From assembly GCA_001275005.1 (NCBI GenBank), contig JWZX01002015.1:1-30523 (forward strand): DNA of 30,523 nucleotides, in the 5' to 3' direction. Source of the DNA: Chrysochromulina tobinii (taxonomy: Eukaryota; Haptophyta; Prymnesiales; Chrysochromulinaceae). The notes under the pieces are model-generated. The model did no database searches. It worked only from the letters and a program-made list of their open reading frames with translations, and was not told the origin of the DNA. Positions 8,537 through 18,208 of this stretch are shown in pieces. A program made the position numbers and the translations under genes. Position 1 is the first letter of the stretch; each line of letters begins with the position of its first letter.

Positions 8537-11282
8537 TCACGCCTTGTACGGATAGCGCATCGACGCCTCGTCAAATGCAATCGTGGGGAACTGCGCCGAG
8601 AAGGCCTCGACGTCGCGCCGTGGTGAGCGCTTGCATGCAAGGCAGGTCATCAGTGGCAATCAGCGTACCTGGGCCGAGAAGGCCTCGACGTCGTGCCGGA
8701 GCGCCGTGATCGCGGACCATTCCTTGGCCTTGAGAGCCGACTTGAAGTCCGCGAGCTTCTTGCCCGCGCACGAGGCGTTCACCTGATGAGGGAGGCAATC
8801 ACACGCAATCACACGCAATCACACGCAATCACACGCAATCAATTGCCCGCGCACGAGGCGTTCACCTGCGTGGGCCGTCCAAGGGGCCATCAGAGGGGCC
8901 ATCAGAGGGGCCATCAGAGGGGCCATCAGACGTACCTCCTTGGCAATGACGACTCCGCGGTGGATGAACTCGGCCACCTGCTCAAAGTCAGTCGGTCCGA
9001 AGCCGCGCGAGGTCAAAGCCGGCGTGCCGATGCGGATCCCTCCTGGGATGAAGGCAGACTTGTCGCCGGGCACGGTGTTCTTGTTGATGGCGATCTGCGA
9101 GCGCCAGATGATGAGGGAGGTACTCAGATGCAATCAGTGGGCGATCTGCGAGCGCCAGATGATGAGGGAGGTACTCAGATGCAATCAGTGGGCGATCTGC
9201 GAGCGCCAGATGATGAGGGAGGTACTCAGATGCAATCAGTGGCAATCAGTGGGCGATCTGCGAGCGCCAGCTCACGCATCGGCTCATCAGCGCCCATCGA
9301 TCGCAATCAGATAGCAATAAGATAGCCATCAGATAGCAATCAGATAGCAATCAGATAGCAATCAGCGCCCAACACCAGCTCAATCACACTTATCGGCAAG
9401 CAGATAGCAATCAGCGCCCATCACCTGCGCCATCTCGAGCACCGACTCGACGCGCGCGCCGTCGATGCCCGACGGTTTCAGATCGGCCAAGATCAGGTGG
9501 TTCTCGGTGCCTCCGGAGACCAGCGTGTACCCTTTGCTCATCATCGCTTTCGCGAGCGCCTGGCAGTTGGTGAGCACCTGCATGCAACGCGATCAGGCGC
9601 CATCAGTGTGGCGCGTGCTTCTGGTACGCGAGCAGCTCGGGGAGCCATTCGGGGCAATCAGGCGCCATCAGTGTGGCACCTGCTTCTGGTACGCGAGGAA
9701 CTCGGGCGTGGTCGCCTGTTTGAGCGCCGTGGCGAGCGCCGCGATCGTGTGGTTGTGCGGCCCTCCCTGGTGCACGTGGCAGACGAGGAGATGAGATTGC
9801 AATCCGATGGCCATCCGTTCGCAATCACAATGCAATCAAAAGGTTCGCAATCACAATGTAATCAAAAGGTCCTCAGTGGCAATCACCTGGTGCCCGGGGA
9901 AGACGGCCTGGTTGATCGGCCCTTCGAGATCATACATCACCTCCTTGCCCTGTGCAAGCTCGAACCACACCGATCAGCGTAACTTAGAGAGGCCATCAGA
10001 GGTCATCCGAGGCCATCCGTGGCCATCAGAGGCCATCCGAGGCCATCAGCGGCCATCAGAGGCCGTCAATGGCCATCCAAGGCCATCCGAGGCAATAAGT
10101 GGCCATCACCTCGGCATCGACGGAGCGGACGCCATCAGAGGTCATTAGTAGCAATCAGAGGTCATTAGAGGTCATTAGTAGCAATCAGAGGTCATCACCT
10201 TGGCATCGACGGAGCGGACGCCCTTGCGGAAGAAGATCATCGCGCCGCGAGGCCCTCGTAGCGACTTGTGCGTCGTCGTGGTTACAATGTCGGCGTACTC
10301 GAACGGTGTCGGCACCACGCCGGCCGCCACCAGCCCCGAGATATGCGCCATGTCCGCGAGCAAGTACGCATCCACCTTGTCGCAGATCTGAATGCATGCA
10401 CGCCATGCATGCACGCGCGAAGGGCGAAGAGGCGCGTCCGTGAGTCCATGCATGTATGGCAGCGAGGCGTGCATGCACGGCAAAGGGGCGTGCATGAGTC
10501 CGTAACTCGCCGCCCGAAGCATTCAGTGGCACTCTGTCGGCTAGTGCGCGTCACTCCGCATTTCGTCACTCCGCGATGGCGCGCACCTGCCGCATGCGCT
10601 TGTAGTCGATGTGGCGCGAGTAGGCGGAGGTGCCGGCGATGATGATCTTCGGGCGGAAGAGGGTGGCGGAGGCCTCGAGGGCATCGTAGTCGATGTAACC
10701 GGTCGCCTCGTTCAGCCGGTACGGCATCGTCTCGAAGTACACCGACACCATGCTGATCTTCTTCGTAGGCGTCTGGAAGCCATGTGACAAGTGGCCGCCG
10801 TGCGGCAGGTCGAGCCCCATGATGCGGTCGTGCGGCTTGCACACGGCCGAGAAAGCGCACATGTTGGCGGGCGAGCCCGAGAGCGTCTGCACATTCACGC
10901 CCCACTTGGCCGGGTCCGCGCGGAAGGCCTCGAGCGCGCGGTTCCGGCACAGGTCCTCGGCCATGTCGATGAACTCATTGCCGCCGTAGTAGCGCGCGTT
11001 CGGGTAACCCTCAGAGTACTTGTTGGACATGACCGAGCCAAGCGCCTCGAGCACCGCGCGCGACGTGAAATTCTCCGACGGGATCAGCACGAGCGAGCAC
11101 TGCTGCCGACCCTTCTCCTTCTCGATGATGTCAAAGAGCTCAGGGTCCGTCTCGGCGAGCGACGCGTTGAGCATGCCCACATCTGCGGAGCTCTTGCTCA
11201 CGCGTGACGGCATCGACGACAGGAGGCGCGTCGCCAGCGGCCGCTGGGCAGCGCGACGCAGGAGCATCGCTTGAGCGAGCAT
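8537..11282 (-). CDS. SHMT: serine hydroxymethyltransferase, probably mitochondrial, 8 exons, 504 aa
   Basis: Exons 11282-10587, 10387-10199, 9949-9887, 9766-9680, 9577-9425, 9094-8936, 8782-8669 and 8590-8537. All are phase 0 and GT-AG. Together they give a full-length enzyme of usual size. It converts serine and tetrahydrofolate to glycine and methylene-tetrahydrofolate using PLP. Visible motifs: LIPSENFTS, the YPNARYYGG substrate region, [12 protein letters not shown], the PLP-lysine motif [35 protein letters not shown] (spliced across exons 3-4) and [13 protein letters not shown]. The N-terminus ([20 protein letters not shown]) is Arg-rich, without acidic residues, and amphipathic, as in a mitochondrial presequence. 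The upstream in-frame ATG at 11435 is less likely because it would bury this presequence. Introns are packed with repeats and copies of exon borders. Confidence 0.95.
8591..8692 (-). repeat. exon-border duplication around SHMT intron 7
   Basis: The 24-base block at 8669-8692 (end of exon 7) recurs at 8591-8614 at the end of intron 7 (8591-8668, 78 bp), with one mismatch. The intron copy supplies the CAG acceptor. Between them lies a module-like core (8615-8638) that starts GCATGCAAGCGCTCACCA on the coding strand. Here the acceptor, not the donor, comes from the duplicated exon. Confidence 0.8.
8761..8930 (-). repeat. SHMT intron 6 repeats with duplicated acceptor
   Basis: The exon start plus acceptor (8761-8785) is copied at 8844-8868. 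The upstream copy would lead into a stop, so the CCTCATCAG acceptor at 8783-8785 is used. Between the copies is a 10-bp array (CAATCACACG, about 8795-8840); beyond them a 12-bp array (AGGGGCCATCAG, four units, 8881-8929). Confidence 0.9.
9089..9415 (-). repeat. 51-bp tandem repeats of the acceptor region in SHMT intron 5
   Basis: The acceptor block (plus strand GCGATCTGCGAGCGCCAG) begins at 9090, 9141, 9192 and 9253: spacing 51, 51 and 61. Each copy carries CTCGCAG followed by ATCGCC. Only the copy at 9090 leads into the conserved exon; the upstream ones hit a TGA. From about 9296 the intron continues as ATAGCAATCAG repeats. Confidence 0.95.
9598..9710 (-). repeat. duplicated exon end and donor in SHMT intron 4
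   Basis: The end of exon 4 with its donor and the following intron bases (GCGCCATCAGTGTGGCACCTGC and onward on plus, about 9660-9700) is repeated at about 9598-9640 with a few changes. The distal copy has lost the GT (ACGCGCC instead of AGGTGCC), so only one donor remains usable. Confidence 0.85.
9970..10222 (-). repeat. GGCCATCAGA repeats and duplicated donor in SHMT intron 2
   Basis: Roughly twelve to fifteen 10-bp units (GGCCATCAGA / GGCCATCCGA). The 29-base exon-end/donor block at 10194-10222 is copied at 10105-10133 with one mismatch, giving a second possible donor 89 bp downstream on the coding strand. Confidence 0.9.
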
Positions 11283-11722
11283 GGTGCGGTCGCCGTGAGT
11301 GACGATCCGGGCGCCGACCTCGACGGAGTTCCGGACGAAACGCGCCGTTTTGGTCCCTCGCATGTTGGTGGGGGGACGGGGGAGGGAGGGGAAGATGGGA
11401 TTTCGTAGGGAGGTGCGAGATCGAGAGCGACGCAAAGTCCACCCTCACTCACGGTGTCCACCGCACCGAGTGTCGCTCTCCTTGCCATTGAGGCGAAGGA
11501 AGCCCAGCGGCGGCCGCGCCAGGGCCGGGCTCCGCCCTCGCGATCTCCACGTGGCCCTCGTCATTGGCGGTGGCCACGACCAAGACGCCCTTGGCGGCGC
11601 AGGCGGCGGCGAACGCCTCGAACAGGGCGTGTGTCGGGCGATTTGTGCACCAAGTCAAATCGAACCGGCTTCTTTGTAAAACTGAAGAACTAATCCGAAG
11701 CGACGTATCTTGCTGAGTACAA
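11283..11722. other. SHMT upstream region with an unexplained open segment
   Basis: 440 bp between the SHMT start and the stop of the transposase gene. It should hold the SHMT promoter. A minus-strand open segment at 11658-11449 (69 codons; THALFEAFAAACAAKGVLVV, later GLPSPQWQGERHS) has the composition of real protein and could be a terminal exon of a gene broken by the neighbouring transposon. I do not recognise it. Confidence 0.35.
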
Positions 11723-13406
11723 TTACTGACCGACGTTACAGACGGGGTACATCATGTACATCAGACGGACTACATCATGTACACAACACCTAAAAGATAC
11801 CGTACAGATCCGGCGCCCATATGTATGTGGCTCTGAGCGCACCTCGCGCTCTGGCTCGGCAAACCTGGGAGGTCTAAACACAGGCGCGCGGTGCATGGCC
11901 GTGTCTACACTCATCACCTCATACTTATTCTGCAAACCATATCTGGTCCTGTACGGCACCTCGCGGTACCCTCCGCTTCGCTCATCGCGTACGAGGGTCT
12001 CCGTGCTCGCCCATAGCCAGCGCAGGAGCATGAGCTCGTGGCGCCGGCCGTGCTCATCGACGCATGCAAATGCGAGACATAGCTCGCCAAACCAGTTGTC
12101 CCACCCGAGGTCAGTAAACTTCGGGTCTATAGCCACAAATTCGGGGTGCGCGTTGGGTTGATGACCAAAGATGGACGCGTTGATGGTGGGCACCACGCTC
12201 CGCTGGTGATCTGGGTGATCGCTGTCTGGGGCTCGGCCCAGAGCGACGCCTGGCCTTACGGACACGCTCTGTCGAACTGCTGCTGGGAGGTGAGGCGGGT
12301 TGCTGACTTGTTTGCCATAGAGGTCTGGATAGAGGTATCTGCGCAGGGCTATGTTCAGGGCTTTGAGCGCAGGGTGATTGGTCGCTAGGGCGCCCCGGGC
12401 TCCCTGGGCAAGCACAGCGTTGAGTATTGAGGTTTGCACCCACACCCGCCCACACCAGCCCGAGCACAAGGGCACCGGCCGTAGCCGATTGACAGTGCGG
12501 TCCAACAAGGAAACCGTCGTCAAACGGCCGCGCGGCACACGCGACGCGTTTGCGACGCGTGTGAGCCCCTCGAGCTCATCGGCGCAGGCATAGTGCCCGT
12601 AGGCCGTGGCCCAGTGAATTGGCTCCATGAACTGCCACTTGGAATAAGGAGATGCTCCCGCTCCCAGGAGTGCTCGCACGCACTCGGCGTGTCCGTGTAG
12701 ACATGCAAGCACAAGGGGGGTGGCGTTGTCGGTGTCTCTCGCACTCACAATCTTCGAGAGGCTGTAGGCGCTCTCCTTGGCAGCTCCGGCGAGGAGGAGC
12801 TCGAGCACGTCGGTGTGGCCTTGCGCTGCTGCCACACATACGACAGGGTCGCCGTAGATGTCGCGAGCAGCAAGGAGGTCGGCACCGCACTCTGTTATGA
12901 GGAAGCGGACGTCGTCGTACCGGTTCTCGAAGACGCACCACGCGAGCAGCTCGTCCGTGAGCTCCATCTTGCGCTCAAGTAGGCCCCAGGCCATCTGCTT
13001 GTTGATGGTGGCGACCATCTGCGCCACCATCTCCGAACTTCGGTGGTTTGTCAGATCATATGCCACGTGCGCTCGGTGGAGCTCGCGCTCGCCGATCTCC
13101 TCGGTTTGGCCCTCAGGCGCGCCCGTGTGCCGCCAGACATCGTGGGCGTGCGTGAGGACTTTGTGGAATAGAGGCTTGCCGTGGGCAAAGCGACCGGCGC
13201 CGAAGGCGCTCTGCAGCTTGTTCAGAACGTCCAACCCCAGCGAGCGCAGAGCGTCGAGCTCCTGCAGCTCGGCCGTGTGCCGCTTCAAGAAGAGCATGTA
13301 GTCGTAGAAGTCCTTGAGAGCCAGGTAGATGAGGCTGGCGTCGCCCTCCTTCCCCTCGCCCTCGCCGATGCCCTCCTCGCCCTCGCCCCCGCCGTCGCCA
13401 TCCTCG

Positions 13407-13441
<35 letters not shown>

Positions 13442-13455
13442 CCCCTCGCCCTCGC

Positions 13456-13492
<37 letters not shown>

Positions 13493-15640
13493 CTCCTCGC
13501 CCCCGGCCTCGTCCTCGCCCTCGGCCTCGTCCTCGCCCTCGGCCTCCTCCTCGCCCTCGCCCTCGGCCTCGCCCTCAGCCTCGTCCTCGGCCTCAGCCTC
13601 AGCCTCGGCCTCCTCCCCGCCCTCCTCCTCACTCTCGCCGTTGCTGCCGTCGCTGCTGCCGCCACTTCCGCCACCGCTGCCGTTGCCATCCTCCACCTTT
13701 TCCTCCACGAGCGCCTGGAACGCCTCCGAGTGCACGAAGAATAGAAGGGCACGCAGGATCTTCATGGCGTTGGCCAAGTCCGCCTTTGAGCTCGAGCGCA
13801 CGCCGATCTTGCCTTCAATACTCGAAGCCATCAGCACACCGCTGATACCGCGGCTCTTGCATCGCCCTTGCAAGTAAGCACGCGCCTGGTCGACGGCAGC
13901 CGCGTCCCAAGCTCGCAGGAGCCTCTGAAAGTGCGTCTTGTTCTGGCAGCACTCGTAGACCGCTTCCAATGTCCAGAGGATTACATCCTTGTAGACGCCC
14001 TTTTGACAGTGCATGGGCGACAGCGACACGTTGAGGAAGTCGAACTGCGGATCTCGCAGGAGCTCCTTGACGTTGATTAGGCCTGGCTTCCACGATTCCT
14101 TTTGTAGGCGACGACGCATGACCTTCAGGTCACGCTTCGCCCCATCCTCATCTGCACGCGTCGCTTGGAGCGTGCTGCCGGCCACGATGCTCTCCGCGGT
14201 CTCGATTTGACTCAGGAATTTCCTGAGCTCGACCGCGTCACGAAGCTTGAAATTTGACGAGTCCATGCGCAGCCCGCTCACGCCATGCAGCCCCAGCGTG
14301 CAGAACCCGCAGTGCTTCGTGCACGCATAGCTCATGTGCTGTGGGTGGTCGAGCTGGTACACCCCCAGCATGGGCACGACGATAGCTGCGCGTGCCGGCA
14401 GCCTCGGGATGTCAACCGGCTGCCCCACGCGCGCCTCATAGAATGCGGAGGTCATCTGACGCAGCAGGGCCGTCTCACACGAGGCTCTCTCCCGTTTGAT
14501 CCATGCCTTGACCTGCTTGGGATTAAGGCCTTGGAACCGTCGGTCATTTGGCGCTGCTTGCACAAAGCAGGCAAAGCCGCCATAATAGACGTTTCGAGAC
14601 CGGAATCTCTGCCTCGTGGGCAAGTTGTTGATGAGGTACATGACGGGGAAGTAGTGGGCACCCCCTGCGAAGCCAGCCTTTCGCACCGTGCCGTCCATGA
14701 AGGCCGACATGGAAAGTATGATGACACCTGGTCCGAGCCGTGCTTGTTGGCGACGAAACCATTCAGCATCGAGATGCTCGCCATAGACGCGCAACGGATC
14801 GTGAGCAGCTCGAGTTTGAGGCGGTGGCTCCAGCATGAGCTGAGCCGCCAAGCCCAGATCTTGGACCAGATAGTTGGCGAGCGCCTGCGGCCGTAAGAGA
14901 AAGTTGACGTACGTGTCGCCGGACGCCGCTTGAAACTCGTGCGGCTCGAGCTCGAGCCCGAGCGGCGCGAGAAAGTTGTCCACGAGGATCTTGTGCACGT
15001 CGGCCATTTTGCGCAGCGGCAGCTCCTCTGCCGACTGGCGATTCAAGCCATGTAGATAAGCATCGACTTCGGTCGCCGAAAGGCGGGCCTTCAATATATG
15101 TCGAAGTGTTTCGATAAGCCGCCGGCCGTGCGATTTATCGGAACGCGGGTCGTGGCCGGCCCCTCGCGTTAAATCTGCGCGGATTGCAGCTAAGCTGGCT
15201 CGCATTATTGAATCTCGATTAGGCCCAGCGGCGGCATTAACGGTCCGCTTCGTCTCGAGGCTCGAGAGCCGAGCCCGCCCTGACGCTTCCTCCGCTGGAG
15301 CTTCCTCTGCTGCTTCCTCTGCTGCTTCCTCTGCTGCTTCCTCTGCTGCTTCCTCGGCCTCGACCTCTGCTGCTTCCTCTGCTAGATCCTCTGCATTAGG
15401 TGCTGCACCAGGTGCCGTCGACGGCGTCGCCCGGGTCGGGAGTGGCTCGTCGGGCAGTGCGCTTGGAGCCGCTAATGGAGCCGCTGTGCCTGGGTTAGAC
15501 CTCTGAGATCCAGCAAACGGCTGTAGAAGCGAATGCCTTGCACACACATGGAAATCGAACATACCACCACGGAGAGCGTTCCTTTCGGGCTGCCCACAGT
15601 GTTTGCACATCGAAGTAGACAATGGTGGAGCTCGTCTCAT
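11723..15640 (-). CDS. Plavaka/CACTA-like DDE transposase with ankyrin repeats, 1305 aa
   Basis: One uninterrupted frame. The N-terminus has a small CxxC...CxxH zinc-like motif (residues 12-36), then a Pro/Ala and a Glu/Ala-rich linker (about 85-125). The central part resembles Plavaka transposases: VIILSMSAFMDGTVRKAG with a candidate catalytic Asp, a following PVMYLINN strand, YQLDHPQHMSY before a CxxC pair, and SPMHCQKGVYKDVILW. A very acidic stretch of about 90 residues (Glu/Asp/Gly) follows. Then come about three ankyrin-type repeats (DPVVCVAAAQGHTDVLELLL; NATPLVLACLHGHAECVRALL; EPIHWATAYGHYACADEL). The last 150 residues (RHELMLLRWLW and the YEVMSVDT region) recall the Plavaka C-terminus. 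The intact frame suggests recent activity. Terminal inverted repeats were not found. Family assignment rests on motif resemblance. Confidence 0.6.
13360..13650. repeat. GAG/GAC-rich coding repeat (acidic spacer)
   Basis: Imperfect six-base periodic repeats (plus strand CCCTCG, CCTCGT, CCTCGG) encoding Glu, Asp, Gly and Ala runs in the transposase. The antisense strand is also open here, producing a leucine-rich shadow frame. Confidence 0.9.
15295..15385. repeat. 12-bp coding repeat (GCTGCTTCCTCT)n
   Basis: About six units giving EEAA-type repeats near the N-terminus of the transposase. Frame-preserving and possibly variable. Confidence 0.9.
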
Positions 15641-15903
15641 TTTTGGCGCGCGCCAATGAGTGAGATCGCCCGGCCTGTCGCAAAGTTTTCGCGATCAGGT
15701 GCACGTCGCAATGCCGTGCGATCAAGTTCCGTAACGTGACAGAAAACGTTGTTTCAGAAAATGCATGCGTCGAGACCCACGCACCGGACTGGACCCCGCG
15801 ACACTGAACATAACTTGATGCCACCGTGAGTCGTGCCACCGTTAGCCACCGTCTCCTCCGCTGCTCCTCGGCGTAATTGCTCTCGTAATTTCTCGAGCTG
15901 CTG
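15641..15903. other. short intergenic region, 5' flank of the transposase gene
   Basis: 263 bp between the transposase start and the end of the coiled-coil gene. It has lower GC than the surroundings and includes the transposon's 5' flank. I did not find a terminal repeat matching the sequence beyond 11723. Confidence 0.4.
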
Positions 15904-15988
15904 CTATGCCTGCTGCCGCTGCTGCTGCAGCTGCTCCTCTGCCTGTCTGGCCTGGCGCTGCAGCTGCTCGTTCCGGTACGACTCGTCA

Positions 15989-16024
<36 letters not shown>

Positions 16025-17709
16025 ACCAGCTGCTGCTGCTGCGCGGCGGCAAGCTGGCCCTTTGCCTTGGCCGCCGCCTTGGACAGCTCCTGAACTTCCG
16101 CCTGCGCGGCTGCCTTGGCTGCCGCCTCAGCGGTCACCGTCGCCGCCGCGGCCGCCGCTTCGGCCGCCTCCTTCACTACCAGCGCGCTCTGCAACTTAGC
16201 CATGCATCGAGGCCTGCAGCAGCTCACGTTCACGCGAAGCCTCATCCTTGACCGCCTGGAGCTCGGCCGCGGCGCTCGCCTGATGAGGGAGGCCATCAGC
16301 ATGCACTCAGAGACGCAATCGGACGCAATCAGTTGGAGCTCGGCCGCGGCGCTCGCCTGCAGTGATCGGATCGCCTCTTCATGCCTCTGCTGCCTCTGCT
16401 GCCTCTGCTGCTGCTGCTGCTCCTGCAGCGCCTCGAGCTGACGTTGCTTCTCGTCACCTGTGAGGAGGGGTGGAGGGGGGTAGACGCCGTGGTGAGAACT
16501 TGCATGCAGCCTCCTTGGCTCGAGCTGCCGTTTGAGATTCGTCACCTTGGGCCGCGACCGCCGCCCCCGCCGACTGCACCGCCGCCGCCGCCTCGGCCGC
16601 CGCCCGACCCACCTCCACTCGTGCCGTCTCGAGCTCCATCGTCCGTTGACGAAGCTCTCCAAATCGGCGCCCACCATGGCGCTTTGCGCCTCGGCCGCGG
16701 CGGCGCGCTCGGTGGCCGCCTTCGCTTCGGCCGTGGCAGCGGCCGCCAGCTCCGCTGCCGCCTTAGCCTTGGCCTCGGCCACCGCCTTCGCCATCTCGTC
16801 TGCAGCCGCCTTCGCCCTCGCCTCGGCCACCGTGCCGGCTGCCGTCGCTGCCGACGATTCCGTTGCCGCCGCCGCGGCTGCCATGGCCGCCGCCTCCGCC
16901 TTGGCCGCCGCCACGGCCTCCCGCGCGCGCGCCGCCTCCGCCTTGGCCGCCGCCTCCGCCTCCCGCGCCTGTCGGCCCTCCTCGGACGAGCGCGCCGCGG
17001 CCTGCTCGAGCTCACTCGCCTTGCCCTTCTCGCGCGCGACCGCCGCCCGAGCCTTCTCTTGTAACTCCTTGATGCGCTCCGCAGCGAGCGTGGCCTCTTG
17101 ACGCGCTGTGGTCGCGGCCTGCTCGGCGGCGGCGAGCTGTCGCTGCTGCTGCTGCACAGCCTCCTGCGCGGCCTGCAGCTGCCTCGCCGCCTCCTCGCGC
17201 TCGGCGTGCACGCGCTGCGTCAGCCCGTGTACCTCCGACTCGAGAGCCGTGATCCGCTCGCGCGCGCTGGCGAGCTCGGTGGGTGCTGCGGCCGCCGCGC
17301 CGGAGAGGGAGGGGAGCTCGTCGACGAGCGCCGCGAGCTCGTGCGCTGGCAGCGCGGCCTCCACGGCACGGCCGGAGCGCTCGAGGAGAGCGGCGGCCGC
17401 CCGCTGCAGCGCGGCCGCACCCTGAGCCTCCCCTTTGAGCCGCTTCGTCATCTCCTTCTCGCGCTTGGCGACGACGAGCAACTCATCGCGCGAGAGCGAG
17501 TCGAGCGTGAGCTTGCCATCCTTGGCTGGTGTCGACACGCTGCCGCCTCCCTCAATCTTGTCCATGGCCTGCGTCACCTTGGAGAGCATGCCGGCATCCA
17601 TGGACTCCCTGGCCGCCTTCTTCGCCTCCTCCATCTTCGCTTGCGCCGCGACCTTCGCCTCCTCCATCTTCGCTTGCGCGGCTGCCTTGGCCTTGTCGAA
17701 GAAATCCAT
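15904..17709 (-). CDS. Ala/Gln/Glu-rich coiled-coil protein with introns and a frameshift
   Basis: Starts at ATG 17709 (GTCATGGAT context; MDFFDKAKAAAQAKMEEAK). Nearly all of the translation is heptad-like Ala/Glu/Lys/Arg/Gln sequence, so it is a long coiled coil, perhaps a structural or Golgi/cytoskeletal linker; no family is recognised. Exon evidence: intron 16458-16545 (introner-like, phase 1, joins AAQ to GDEKQRQLEALQ) and intron 16280-16356 (GC-AG, joins RSLQ to ASAAAELQ). Between about 16690 and 16640 the coiled-coil reading moves to another frame with no plausible intron. Near 16200 there is a stop (SMHG*) after which coiled-coil sequence resumes in a different frame (ALVVKEAAEAAAAAATV). 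The gene may thus be decaying, or the sequence has indels. It ends in a poly-Gln tract and a Gln/Arg-rich tail. Confidence 0.6.
15991..16023. repeat. (CTG)11 trinucleotide repeat encoding poly-Gln
   Basis: Eleven perfect CTG units (CAG on the coding strand) near the C-terminus of the coiled-coil protein, followed by further interrupted CAG codons. Confidence 0.95.
16257..16359 (-). repeat. 26-bp direct repeat bounding a GC-AG intron
   Basis: The block TGGAGCTCGGCCGCGGCGCT plus CGCCTG occurs at 16257-16282 and 16334-16359, 77 bp apart. On the coding strand the intron 16356-16280 begins GCGAGC (a GC donor after CTGCAG) and ends CCTCATCAG. One copy lies in the intron and the other in the exon. 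The interior is TGATTGCGTC / TGATGGCCTC sequence, as in SHMT. Confidence 0.75.
16458..16545 (-). mobile_element. introner-like intron of the coiled-coil gene (88 bp)
   Basis: Module 16507-16458 (50 bp): GCATGCAAGTTCTCACCACG, then a longer C/T-rich tract and CTCACAG. The exon copy is more diverged here: GTGACGAATCTCAAACGGCA in the intron against GTGACGAGAAGCAACGTCAG in the exon, then CTCGAG in both. This could be an older insertion of the same family. Confidence 0.8.
17610..17690. repeat. 33-bp duplication in the N-terminal coiled coil
   Basis: The unit TTCGCCTCCTCCATCTTCGC with flanking TTGCGC occurs twice in tandem, giving AQAKMEEAK twice in the coiled-coil protein. Confidence 0.85.
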
Positions 17710-18208
17710 GACGGCACGGTCTCGCACCCGTGGTCACGCACAGCTGAGTTAGCTGCCGAGAAGGCCTTCCGACGAGAACCAGCGGACGCGGCTACCGGTG
17801 TGAACGCAACAAGGGGGTGTCGGCGAAGGAGAGTGGTCCACACTCGTTCGCGAGCGCCTGTGCGAGGCCACGGAGCCGCGGCCGCGCAAAGTCGAATGTG
17901 GGCCGGCCGATGACCTCGAGGGAGTCGCCGGCCGCACCTAGAGCCGTTCCAGAAGCGCGTCGGCGTCGCGATCTGGCCGAGATCTACGCAAAAGCACATC
18001 CGATTGGCGATGGTGGCGATCTGCTGCTCTGGAACGAGCAGGCGAAGCGGCATTGTCGATGGGTCAAGTGGCGGGCTCACAGGACGTTCGTTGTGCCGCC
18101 CGCGCCGAGAGAGTGTTTAATTTTTTTAATAAAATCGTGAACGTTAATGGGTAGGGCGAGCGTGGCCGCGCGCGCGCTCAGGGGACGAACCCTCGTCCCC
18201 CTTGATTA
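17710..18208. other. region between the coiled-coil gene and the LINE ORF1
   Basis: About 500 bp with divergent genes on either side. It must hold the promoter of the coiled-coil gene and the 5' untranslated region (and internal promoter, if any) of the LINE. The T/A-rich run at 18115-18135 is the only AT-rich patch. The exact 5' end of the LINE cannot be placed without another copy. Confidence 0.4.

Noticed and set aside
8781-10197. Regular short repeats resembling a CRISPR array
   Set aside because: Units are degenerate and immediately adjacent with no unique spacers, and they lie within introns of a eukaryotic SHMT gene.
13181-13744. Leucine/alanine/valine-rich plus-strand frame that looks like a membrane protein
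   Set aside because: It is the reverse reading of Glu/Asp/Gly codon repeats in the transposase.
16199-16225. A 25-base intron in the coiled-coil gene
   Set aside because: It would restore the frame, but it is far shorter than any intron here and starts GC; recorded only as a frame problem.
18128-18133. AATAAA as a polyadenylation signal
   Set aside because: It lies between two divergent starts with no plus-strand gene ending just upstream.
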